Source: Chroococcidiopsidaceae cyanobacterium CP_BM_RX_35
GTDB taxonomy: Bacteria; Cyanobacteriota; Cyanobacteriia; Cyanobacteriales; Chroococcidiopsidaceae
Length of the DNA: 13,926 nucleotides
NCBI GenBank assembly: GCA_019242465.1
Contig: JAFAVL010000777.1
Location: 1 to 13,926 of the forward strand
Direction: 5' to 3'
Shown: positions 8,100 to 13,926 of the stretch, in pieces
How the letters are laid out: each line of letters starts with the position of its first letter
Numbering within the stretch: the stretch's first letter is position 1
The notes under the pieces: model-generated
Told to the model about the DNA's origin: nothing
The model's database searches: none
What the model saw: the letters and a program-made list of their open reading frames with translations, nothing else
Position numbers and translations under genes: made by a program

Positions 8100-8237
8100 A
8101 CAACAACTCTAGTAAGCAGTAGAAGCGGATAGCTGCAACAGTGAGCAAAGATATTGTGAACTGCAAGACCATCGCTAAAGTTGAGAGCAAGCAGGTATGG
8201 TTGCTAGCATACTCTTAACAACTAGCTCAGCAGGTGT

Positions 8238-8441
8238 ATGAAAATTAGAGCAATTATTCATCCAGCAGAGGAAGGCGGCTATTGGGCAGAGGTTCCCGCG
8301 CTTCCAGGCTGCGTTACTGAAGGAGACACAATGGAGGAGATGATGGCTAATTTGAAGGATGTCATTGAAGGTTGGCTCGACGTTGCCAATAATCGTGATG
8401 TGGTTGAATCAACCGCTCAAGTTGTCGAAATTGCTGTATGA
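8238..8441 (+). CDS. hicB: HicB-family antitoxin
   Basis: A 67-residue HicB/UPF0150 protein. In HicAB systems HicB neutralises the mRNA-cleaving toxin HicA and represses the operon. Family features are the MKIRAIIHPAEEGGYWAEVPALPGC opening (beta strands with the G-GYWA and LPGC motifs) and a helix beginning EGDTMEEMMANLKDVIEGWL. It is the short form: no C-terminal ribbon-helix-helix DNA-binding domain is seen, so autoregulation is uncertain. An AGG lies about 7 bases before the ATG. The stop overlaps the ATG of a hicA remnant by the usual ATGA. Because the toxin gene is destroyed, this is an orphan antitoxin. Confidence 0.88.
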   Translation: MKIRAIIHPAEEGGYWAEVPALPGCVTEGDTMEEMMANLKDVIEGWLDVANNRDVVESTAQVVEIAV

Positions 8442-8464
8442 AATCGATTTCTGGGATGAGTTGA
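8438..8464 (+). pseudogene. hicA: hicA toxin remnant (first codons only)
   Basis: The ATG overlaps the hicB stop as ATGA, the normal coupling in cyanobacterial hicBA pairs. MKSISG is the typical start of HicA. The frame then runs MS and stops at a TGA (8462-8464). The rest of the toxin, including its catalytic histidine and double-stranded-RNA-binding-like fold, is absent. This is best explained by a deletion starting near 8455. Confidence 0.65.
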
Positions 8465-8550
8465 TTGCGATGGTAGAAGCTGAGCTTCGTCGTCAACATC
8501 GGGAGCGGCTAGAGGGTAAGTATAGGCGAGTGGAGCGAAAAGATGCGTAA
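8455..8550 (+). other. Unknown coding remnant fused behind hicA start
   Basis: Just past the hicA break, a different frame reads DELIAMVEAELRRQHRERL and a basic tail ending KDA before a TAA at 8548-8550. It is helical, charged and protein-like, and it looks like the C terminus of another gene joined by deletion. The frame is open back to an ATG at 8359, but that part overlaps hicB in another frame and is a shadow. I do not recognise the family. Confidence 0.35.
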
Positions 8551-8575
8551 CAGAAGCGACAAGTGTCTCTAATGC

Positions 8576-9673
8576 TCAGGCTGGATGAAAGTAGAAAGCA
8601 GCTCCTAGAACTATATATGTAGCTAAGAGCAGTGCTCCTTCTAACCAGTTAGAGCGTCCGTCCAAACTCACTAAATTAGCAACTATAACAGCGATCGCTA
8701 CAGCTACTACCTCAAAAGGATTGAAGTCTAGATTCATAGGTTGACCAATTGCAATTCCGGTCAGGACTAAAAGCGGAGCCACTAGCAATGCAGTTAATAG
8801 ACTTGACCCAGTAGCAACTGAAACAGATAGACCCATATTGTTCTTGATTGCAACGCTAACCGCAGTGACATATTGATCTGCTCCACCCACTATGGGTAAA
8901 AGAATCACACCTGTGAATAGTGGAGTTAGTCCTAACCCTTTAGTTGCTTCCTCTACAACTCCAACAAAAATATCTGATTCAAAGGCAGTTGTAATAGTAG
9001 ATACTGCTAAAACACCTATCCAAAACCAAAGATTTTGCTTGCGAGGACTTTGCTCAACTCCAGAAGTTTTCGGAGTTTCTGTCTCCAAATCTGCTATTCC
9101 CACATCATAAAGATAGCTATGGGTCTTTAAGGAAAATAGCAGCGTTAAACCATAGACTACAATTAATACTACCGCTACCGTCAGCGAGAGATTGCGAATT
9201 GCAGTTTCTTCAATCCCCTCTGAGGTGTAATTTACCATTGTGGGCAGAATGATTGCAATTGCTGCCAGAGTCATGGAGGAACCATTCACTCGCACCAAAA
9301 CTGGTTGAAAATTTTGTTCTTTGTAGCGCAATCCTCCCAAAAGCATAGCAAGTCCCATCACTAGGAGTAAATTACTGATAATGCTGCCAGTGATACTTGC
9401 TTTAACAATGTCAACTAGACCTTCTTTAAGAGCAACTAAGGCAATAATTAGTTCAGTAGCGTTACCAAAGACCGCATTTAACAGACCGCCAATAGAAGGA
9501 CCAGTAACTACAGCAATTTCTTCAGTGGCGGTGCTTAACCAGACAGCTAATGGAATGATGGCTAAACCAGATGTGATGAAAACTGTGAGTGTACCCCACT
9601 CTAAAAAGTTAGCGGCGAATGAAATAGGCACCAAGATTAATAGACCCAAAGAAATAATTGTCTTGATTGACAT
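8576..9673 (-). CDS. cax: CAX-type calcium/proton exchanger
   Basis: An integral membrane antiporter exporting Ca2+ in exchange for protons. With the ATG at 9673 it has 365 residues and about eleven hydrophobic segments, with an acidic loop near the middle (LETETPKTSG). The first ion-binding repeat is canonical: GNATELIIALVAL (residues 70-82), then GSIISNLLLVMG. The second repeat, normally GNAAEH, reads GGADQY (263-268), followed by VTAVSVAIKNNM: the usual Glu is Gln, with an Asp one position before it. It ends FNPFEVVAVA and LDGRSNWLEG, as in cyanobacterial CAX. The frame extends to a GTG at 9718, adding 15 residues; I prefer the ATG because MSIKTIISLGLL matches how relatives begin. It lies behind the unknown gene at 9740-10276 on the same strand. 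Confidence 0.92.
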   Translation of the reverse strand: MSIKTIISLGLLILVPISFAANFLEWGTLTVFITSGLAIIPLAVWLSTATEEIAVVTGPSIGGLLNAVFGNATELIIALVALKEGLVDIVKASITGSIISNLLLVMGLAMLLGGLRYKEQNFQPVLVRVNGSSMTLAAIAIILPTMVNYTSEGIEETAIRNLSLTVAVVLIVVYGLTLLFSLKTHSYLYDVGIADLETETPKTSGVEQSPRKQNLWFWIGVLAVSTITTAFESDIFVGVVEEATKGLGLTPLFTGVILLPIVGGADQYVTAVSVAIKNNMGLSVSVATGSSLLTALLVAPLLVLTGIAIGQPMNLDFNPFEVVAVAIAVIVANLVSLDGRSNWLEGALLLATYIVLGAAFYFHPA

Positions 9674-9739
9674 AGCAAGTTTTTGCTGAAGACTGTAGCG
9701 AATTAAAATATCTCCCACAGGCTGTCTGCTGGGGAATTC

Positions 9740-10276
9740 TTAGTTTTTCGGAAGAACTTGTGCTAATGCTTGACAAATGACCTGTCGTTGTTCAGCATCG
9801 TAACCCCAACGTTGTAAGAAGGCTTTGTAGTTGCCTTCTCCTGTAGCAGCACTTTCCCAAATCTGCTGGGAAAGCTCACCTACAGCAGGTAGTTGAACCA
9901 GTTGGATCAAATGAACTGTACGCGATCGCACTCTCTCTGAGTTCTGAGCCATTGCTTCATCTTGACGATGCGTAACTGCCATAGCAGCAGACATTGCCAA
10001 ATTTTTCACCAAGAGTTCGGCAACAATCTCTGGAGATGACTGCAAGGCTCGCACAACCTCTGGGGAAGGATTATCTGCTAGCTCCTGCTCAGATGTCAGG
10101 TAGGTGACGAAAAAACCTCTGGCACCATTTTCGCTTTTCACTAATTGTGCGATCGCCGATTCAATCTCGTTTGGTTGCAGCTCTGCTGCTGCCATCTGTG
10201 ACAGCAAAGACTGAGTTAGAGTGATCGCCTGATCAAACGTAATATTGGATGGAATGGCTTCACGAGAACCAAGCAT
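9740..10276 (-). CDS. Conserved protein of unknown function upstream of cax
   Basis: A 178-residue soluble, probably all-helical protein with no signal peptide or membrane segment. I recognise no domain. Visible features are a helical N-terminal part (FDQAITLTQSLLSQMAAAEL), a region with GARGFFVTYLT and a C-terminal segment with GNYKAFLQRWGYDAEQRQVI. There are no cysteines or histidine clusters suggesting metal binding, apart from one Cys near the C terminus. The ATG at 10276 is a clean start. It lies 21-66 bases (depending on the cax start) before cax and 85 bases after the PLP-enzyme gene, all on the same strand, so it may be co-transcribed with cax. HIP1 octamers at 9922 and 10149 fit a long-resident gene. 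Confidence 0.8.
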   Translation of the reverse strand: MLGSREAIPSNITFDQAITLTQSLLSQMAAAELQPNEIESAIAQLVKSENGARGFFVTYLTSEQELADNPSPEVVRALQSSPEIVAELLVKNLAMSAAMAVTHRQDEAMAQNSERVRSRTVHLIQLVQLPAVGELSQQIWESAATGEGNYKAFLQRWGYDAEQRQVICQALAQVLPKN

Positions 10277-10361
10277 GAATAGGGTGAGATTAACTTACTC
10301 GCTGAGTTTAACACTCCTTACAGGAACTCCCCTTCCTTGCAGCAGCTCCTCCTACCCTAAA

Positions 10362-11618
10362 TTAGCTATAGGTTGCACAAGCAAACTCATGTAATGTGTG
10401 CAACAGACGGTACACCTCCTCAATTGTGTTGTAATGAACACATCCGATTCGTAAAAGCCCACCACTTGATTCAAGTCCCAACCGTTGGGTCAGGTTGAGT
10501 GCATAGAAGTTGCCATTCCAGGTGAAGATGCCGCGATCTCCCAACGCTTTTGCCAGCTCTTCCGGTTTATATCCGTCAATTCGAATAGCAACTGTTGGCG
10601 TGCGCCAATCAAAGCGATCCGAATTGGTAATGCCATAGACAGTCACACCTGGAATTTGTACCAAGTTTGGAATTAATTGTTCGGACAGTGATCGCTCATA
10701 TTCTTGAATCGCTACCATTGCCACAACTAAGTTTTCCCGGCGATTTGTCACTTTAGGCGAAACGCGATGACCTAGTTTTGTTAGATAATCTACTGCTGAG
10801 ATTAATCCGGCTAACCCTTCAAAATTTTGGGTACCTGTTTCCCAGCAAAATGGAACCTCTTCAGCAGCGGGACGTAGTTTGTAAGGACGCAATCGAGCTA
10901 GATGTTCGCGTTTACCGTAGAGAATGCCAACATGGGTGCCAAAGAATTTATAAGCGGAACAGACTAGGAAGTCGCAATCCAGCGTCTGCACATTGATTGG
11001 ACCATGGGGCGCATAGTGAACAGCATCGATAAACACTAACGCATCAATCGCATGAGCCAGTCGTACGATCCTGCGCACATCGTTGATGGTTCCAACTGCA
11101 TTGGAGGCATAGCCAACGGCTACCAGCTTTGTCCGCTCCCCGATCTGCCGCTGTAGATCTGCCATGTCCAGCGTGCAATCATCCCTGTGAATGTCCACTG
11201 TGCGAACAACGACCCCACGTTCCTCCAGCGCTAACCAAGGTGCCACGTTAGCATCATGGTCGAGGTTCGTCACCACTATTTCATCGCCTGGTTGCAGTTC
11301 ACGCCCGATCGATCGACTGATGGCAAATGTAAGTGTTGTCATATTGGCACCAAACACCACCTCATCATGCTCACAGCCTAAAAAATCAGCGATCGCGTCT
11401 CGTGCTGTTGCCACCAAAGTATCTGTTCGCGCACTCGTAGCAAAAGCTCCATGCAAGTTGGCGTTTGACGTAGTTAGGTAGTCTGTGAACGCATCAATTA
11501 CAGTCCTAGGAACCTGAGTACCACCAGGTCCATCTAAAAATACTACCGGATGACCATTCATTTCTTGTGAAAGCGCTGGGAATTGAGCACGGACCCACCC
11601 AAGGTCTAGAACAGTCAT
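10362..11618 (-). CDS. Cysteine desulfurase-like PLP enzyme (TIGR01976 type)
   Basis: A 418-residue fold-type I aminotransferase class V protein, closest by pattern to the 'cysteine desulfurase-like' VC1184/TIGR01976 group. Residue positions: FLDGPGGTQVP (27-37), NLDHDANVAPW (118-128) with the PLP-stacking His121, cofactor Asp198 in FIDAVHYAPHG, and Schiff-base Lys224 in CSAYKFFGTHVG. The C-terminal region reads GIFTWNGNFYALNL and GGLLRIGCVHYNT. The loop that carries the persulfide Cys in true SufS/IscS has none here, so desulfurase activity is doubtful. A related C-S or C-N lyase or epimerase is possible. The ATG at 11618 has a strong Shine-Dalgarno AGAGGAG (11625-11631). The 2OG-Fe(II) oxygenase gene ends 22 bases before it, so the two probably form an operon. 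Confidence 0.9.
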   Translation of the reverse strand: MTVLDLGWVRAQFPALSQEMNGHPVVFLDGPGGTQVPRTVIDAFTDYLTTSNANLHGAFATSARTDTLVATARDAIADFLGCEHDEVVFGANMTTLTFAISRSIGRELQPGDEIVVTNLDHDANVAPWLALEERGVVVRTVDIHRDDCTLDMADLQRQIGERTKLVAVGYASNAVGTINDVRRIVRLAHAIDALVFIDAVHYAPHGPINVQTLDCDFLVCSAYKFFGTHVGILYGKREHLARLRPYKLRPAAEEVPFCWETGTQNFEGLAGLISAVDYLTKLGHRVSPKVTNRRENLVVAMVAIQEYERSLSEQLIPNLVQIPGVTVYGITNSDRFDWRTPTVAIRIDGYKPEELAKALGDRGIFTWNGNFYALNLTQRLGLESSGGLLRIGCVHYNTIEEVYRLLHTLHEFACATYS

Positions 11619-11624
11619 AGAAAG

Positions 11625-11631
11625 CTCCTCT
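11625..11631 (-). promoter_or_regulatory. Strong ribosome binding site of the PLP-enzyme gene
   Basis: AGAGGAG on the minus strand, six bases before the ATG at 11618. It is the best Shine-Dalgarno in this block, fixes the start, and lies in the 22-base gap behind the oxygenase gene, supporting translation from a shared transcript. Confidence 0.65.
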
Positions 11632-11640
11632 ATTTAGCTC

Positions 11641-12348
11641 CTAGATCGACCTACTCCTACTTGGTTTAGGAAATAGCCCTGGACATGTCATGACAAAAAC
11701 ATCTCTGCTTCCTTGCTCTGTGGCGGTTGCGTTAATAGGAGATGTGTAGTGGAAGTATTGATTGTCCTTGAACACCAAGAATTCACCAGGATTGAGTACT
11801 TTGCTAAACACTGGTTCGCCTTTTTTATCCTTATAGAGATGAGTTTCTGCTCCTTTAATACCTTTCCGATTGACGGCGAATATTCCGACTAAATCTACTC
11901 CATCTCGATGGATGCCCTCAGGAGCTGGGTTACCAACGTGTTGTAAAGAAGCTATAGTTCGTATTTGATGCACTGCAACTTCACTACTGGTTGAGCAAAG
12001 CTGACAGAACTGGAAAAACTCCCATATAAGTTTTTGCATATCTTCCAGTTGAATCAATGCATCATCTAGTTCTGGATACTCTCGGACAACATCGCCTAAG
12101 ATAGGATTATATTTTTTGCTTTGAAACAGGCAACGATGGGGTAACTTAATTAAGAGATCTTCAGAAACTTTGAAATGAGAAAGACGCCTAAAACGATAGT
12201 TGCCTTTCAAATAGGGATCAACCGGAAGTCTATCAAAAAACTGCTGTAGCGGCTCCACCTTAATAGCTGTTAGCATTTCTAAAACATAACTAGCTATGCA
12301 ACCGACTTCAGGCTTGCCAAATTCTTTTGGTTTTGATATGCTCAGCAT
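11641..12348 (-). CDS. 2OG-Fe(II) oxygenase family protein (PF10014 type)
   Basis: A predicted non-heme iron, 2-oxoglutarate-dependent oxygenase. The family includes bacterial free-amino-acid hydroxylases such as L-isoleucine dioxygenase. With the ATG at 12348 it has 235 residues. The iron ligands are His147 and Asp149 in EGIHRDGVDLVG, plus His200 in QYFHYTSPI. Arg215 in GSRDVFVMTCPG is the likely 2-oxoglutarate anchor. Upstream, VHQIRT (126-131) and the NYRFRRLSHF block (50-59) are family-like. I choose ATG 12348 because GAGGGA lies about 10 bases before it; the frame extends to a TTG at 12393 with no ribosome site. The PLP-enzyme gene follows after 22 bases, so the pair may modify an amino acid in sequence. 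The substrate is unknown. Confidence 0.88.
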   Translation of the reverse strand: MLSISKPKEFGKPEVGCIASYVLEMLTAIKVEPLQQFFDRLPVDPYLKGNYRFRRLSHFKVSEDLLIKLPHRCLFQSKKYNPILGDVVREYPELDDALIQLEDMQKLIWEFFQFCQLCSTSSEVAVHQIRTIASLQHVGNPAPEGIHRDGVDLVGIFAVNRKGIKGAETHLYKDKKGEPVFSKVLNPGEFLVFKDNQYFHYTSPINATATEQGSRDVFVMTCPGLFPKPSRSRSI

Positions 12349-12417
12349 TCTATTGATTCCCTCATCAAAACTTATATCAACAGGTTCATTCAATTTGCTG
12401 ATTTAAACAGTATTTCT

Positions 12418-12458
12418 CGTTAACGAACCGCAGAGACAAGAGAGGACACGGAGGAGAG
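12418..12458. repeat. Cyanobacterial intergenic repeat of the CGCAGAG type
   Basis: The stretch beginning CGTTAACGAACCGCAGAGAC and continuing into GAGAGGACACGGAGGAGAG matches, from memory, a short purine-rich repeat scattered between genes in Nostoc-like and related genomes. Only one copy is in the window, so repetition is not shown here. Confidence 0.5.
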
Positions 12459-12542
12459 TCTCGAATTCATGCACAGATTGCTATACCCTGATTGTAGACA
12501 CATTTTTGTGAGGTTGACTATTTTTCTGATGTATCTACGAAG

Positions 12543-12565
12543 GGGATGATGATAGTTCTCATCCC
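12543..12565. other. Hairpin in the intergenic region
   Basis: Perfect 7-base stem GGGATGA/TCATCCC with a 9-base loop and no following T tract, so it is not a typical terminator. It may be an operator-like palindrome or an RNA structure. Confidence 0.35.
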
Positions 12566-12700
12566 AACCGCCTTCTCTAGCTAGTACATTTGCTCTAGTC
12601 AGTCACGTACTCACTCAGTTACAAAGCTGCTCACAAGGGCAGAAAGGATGGAAAGCCCCTTAACTTAGACTATACCTACTGGATATAGTGTTAATTTCGG

Positions 12701-12748
12701 TAAGGTTATTAAGGTTATTGGTAAATTTTAGCCTTTTTATGCTAATAT
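12701..12748 (+). promoter_or_regulatory. Tandem 9-mers and possible promoter
   Basis: TAAGGTTAT occurs twice back to back (12701-12709, 12710-12718). It is followed by TTGGTA (12718-12723) and TAATAT (12743-12748), a -35/-10-like pair with a long 19-base spacer. It lies about 90 bases before the start of the Ser/Thr-rich protein. A regulator-binding direct repeat is possible, but the 9-base period does not fit the 11-base period of Pho boxes. Confidence 0.3.
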
Positions 12749-12836
12749 CTACCGTTGATTAGCTGTAACTGTAGGTTAAATACAAACAGCAGCTATTACA
12801 GAGTTGAGGTAGTGGCAAGGTGCAAAAAAGGTAAAA

Positions 12837-13926
12837 ATGAAGCCACAAAAGCAGAAAAAGATAATCGGAATGCTTGAGCGCTTTGATTTGCCAAACCAGT
12901 TGGCGGCTGTAGCTGGAATCGCCAGTGTTGGTATTATGATTATTAGCTCAGGACTTTCACAACAGCAGCCAGACTTTAGTAGCGAGGAAACTCCCTATCC
13001 CTATAAGTTTGATGGCACAGCTCAGGGGTCTTCAGAAGTAACGGTCACACCAAATCAGGCTTCAACTGCACGCGCTAGTACGACAGTTACTAAAGAATCT
13101 AGAACACCTAGCGAGACATCGGCTCTATCTAGTGCAGCTTTAACTACAACTACTACTGACAGTGCAACTCCATCCAGCAAAGCTTTGATTTCACCTGACA
13201 GCACAACTGGGCTGAGCATCACCACGAAACCGACGAGGTTTATAGAGTTCCCACAGACACTAACTGAGTCCAAAAGAGCTTTAACTGCAACCGTTCGCGC
13301 CATCCCATCAAGTCAGACTGTTATTCCACCTAGTAACACTACCGTTCTCAGCAGCACCACGGCTTCTAGCAGGTTTTTACCTACAGCCAGCACCACGGCT
13401 TCTAGCAGGTTTTTACCTGTAACCAGCAACACAAATATCGGTCATAGACTTTCAACTCCACCAAGCAGCATAACTTTACCTAGTACGGCTTTTATCAGAC
13501 CTAGCAGCATGGCTATGGTTAATGGTGTTGTAGCTCCAAGTCGGCTTGCAAACGCACCCAATAGCACAACTAGCCCTAGCAGCAGTATAACCACACCGCT
13601 GAACTGGTTTCCTGCAAAAGTTAGACCTACGGAACGCACCTTAGTTGCGGCTAACTCATCCTCAACCCGAAAGGGTGTCTACCTGCAACAGGCAATTGAT
13701 GATGCCAACGCCACTGCTTTTGGATTAGTGGTGGCAATGCATAAAGGTGAGATTAATCTTCACAGCAGTACGTGGAGAAAGGCTCAAGACGCCATTATTT
13801 TGTTGCGTCAAGGAAAAACTAGGCAGGAAGCTGCCAGTCAAGCTGGGATTCCCATGTCTGTGTTAGTGCAATTGCTCGAATGGGGCAAAAACCGACCGGG
13901 AGCAAGTTCTCGTGTGGTAGAGACCT
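12837..13926 (+). CDS. Membrane-anchored Ser/Thr-rich protein with HTH-like tail, 3' end outside the window
   Basis: The frame is open from the ATG at 12837 to the right edge: 363 codons, no stop. A short basic N terminus (MKPQKQKK) precedes one membrane segment (about 22-40, LAAVAGIASVGIMIISSGL), so by the positive-inside rule the rest should lie outside the cytoplasm. Residues about 45-280 are a low-complexity Ser/Thr/Pro/Ala linker. A more ordered part begins near 283 (RKGVYLQQAIDDANATAFG). It includes WRKAQDAIILLRQGKTRQEAASQAG and IPMSVLVQLLEWG (313-350), whose helix-turn-helix-like pattern resembles small DNA-binding folds. I recognise no family and assign no function. A 12-residue unit (STTASSRFLPTA) is duplicated in the linker. 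The ribosome site is weak (AAAGGT about 5 bases upstream). Minus-strand ORFs over the linker are shadows. Confidence 0.75.
   Translation, partial: MKPQKQKKIIGMLERFDLPNQLAAVAGIASVGIMIISSGLSQQQPDFSSEETPYPYKFDGTAQGSSEVTVTPNQASTARASTTVTKESRTPSETSALSSAALTTTTTDSATPSSKALISPDSTTGLSITTKPTRFIEFPQTLTESKRALTATVRAIPSSQTVIPPSNTTVLSSTTASSRFLPTASTTASSRFLPVTSNTNIGHRLSTPPSSITLPSTAFIRPSSMAMVNGVVAPSRLANAPNSTTSPSSSITTPLNWFPAKVRPTERTLVAANSSSTRKGVYLQQAIDDANATAFGLVVAMHKGEINLHSSTWRKAQDAIILLRQGKTRQEAASQAGIPMSVLVQLLEWGKNRPGASSRVVET
13352..13418 (+). repeat. In-frame tandem duplication in the Ser/Thr-rich linker
   Basis: A 31-base sequence starting CAGCACCACGGCTTCTAGCA occurs identically at 13352-13382 and 13388-13418, a 36-base period (12 codons). 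The identical third positions suggest a recent duplication. There are only two copies, so this is not a CRISPR array. Confidence 0.9.

Larger units (their letters stand above)
12349..12836. other. Divergent intergenic region of 488 bases
   Basis: This holds the promoters of the minus-strand oxygenase operon and the plus-strand Ser/Thr-rich protein. From left to right: the upstream codons of a possible TTG start (to 12393), an interspersed repeat (12418-12458), a hairpin GGGATGA-N9-TCATCCC (12543-12565), an inverted repeat ACTATA-N9-TATAGT (12669-12689), and tandem 9-mers with a possible promoter (12701-12748). No ORF with protein-like content is seen. Confidence 0.5.

Noticed and set aside
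8359..8550. 63-codon ORF as a complete gene
   Set aside because: Its first half overlaps hicB in another frame and has no protein-like pattern. Only the tail after about 8455 looks real, as a remnant.
10321..10336. AGGAA/TTCCT hairpin behind the PLP-enzyme gene as a terminator
   Set aside because: It has only a 5-base stem, no T tract, and the next gene is co-directional 85 bases on.
12701..12718. Possible Pho box
   Set aside because: The repeat period is 9 bases rather than the 11 of cyanobacterial Pho boxes, and there are only two units.
12771..12783. Possible NtcA site (GTA...TAC)
   Set aside because: The spacing is 7 bases, not the required 8, and no well-placed -10 box follows.
13352..13418. 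Possible CRISPR repeats
   Set aside because: There are only two copies, with a 5-base gap, and they are coding and in frame.
13055..13639. Two minus-strand ORFs rich in Val/Leu that look like membrane helices
   Set aside because: They are the complement of the Ser/Thr-rich linker (AGC/ACT codons read as GCT/AGT-type hydrophobic codons) and are opposed by a continuous plus frame with a signal anchor.

Overview
The window looks like chromosomal DNA of a cyanobacterium. Six perfect copies of the cyanobacterial HIP1 octamer (GCGATCGC) lie at 3801, 6075, 8691, 9922, 10149 and 11389. The gene set is also typical: a chloroplast-type RNase II/R, a cyanobacterial CysE, a DUF3352 lipoprotein, a short rhodanese, HrcA and a CAX Ca2+/H+ exchanger. 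I do not commit to a genus.

Layout. (1) 1-1639, plus strand: the 3' part of an RNase II/R exoribonuclease whose 5' end lies left of the window. (2) 1826-4364, minus strand: a DUF3352 lipoprotein gene followed by cysE. (3) 4464-6826, plus strand: a rhodanese, then hrcA, then a six-helix membrane protein 8 bases behind hrcA. (4) 6872-8550: an accessory stretch of decayed genes. It holds a Uma2-type nuclease pseudogene (nonsense codon plus internal deletion), a Shedu-like (DUF4263) nuclease pseudogene on the minus strand (two nonsense codons plus a one-base frameshift), and an intact hicB antitoxin whose hicA partner is cut off after seven codons. (5) 8576-12348, minus strand: four co-directional genes, transcribed from the right: a 2OG-Fe(II) oxygenase, a cysteine-desulfurase-like PLP enzyme, a conserved unknown protein and a CAX exchanger. 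The oxygenase and PLP genes are 22 bases apart and the second has a strong Shine-Dalgarno sequence, so they are probably one operon. (6) 12349-12836: a 488-base gene-free stretch with a repeat of the kind scattered through cyanobacterial genomes, small inverted repeats and a 9-base tandem repeat. (7) 12837 to the right edge, plus strand: a membrane-anchored, Ser/Thr-rich protein with a helix-turn-helix-like tail, open at the window end.

How the genes fit together. Most are housekeeping: RNA decay, cysteine synthesis, heat-shock repression and ion exchange. The two places that merit attention are the oxygenase/PLP-enzyme pair, which reads like a small amino-acid-modifying unit of unknown product, and the 6.9-8.5 kb stretch, which reads like a collapsed defence/toxin-antitoxin patch. 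I see no rRNA, tRNA, CRISPR array, complete insertion sequence or replication origin.
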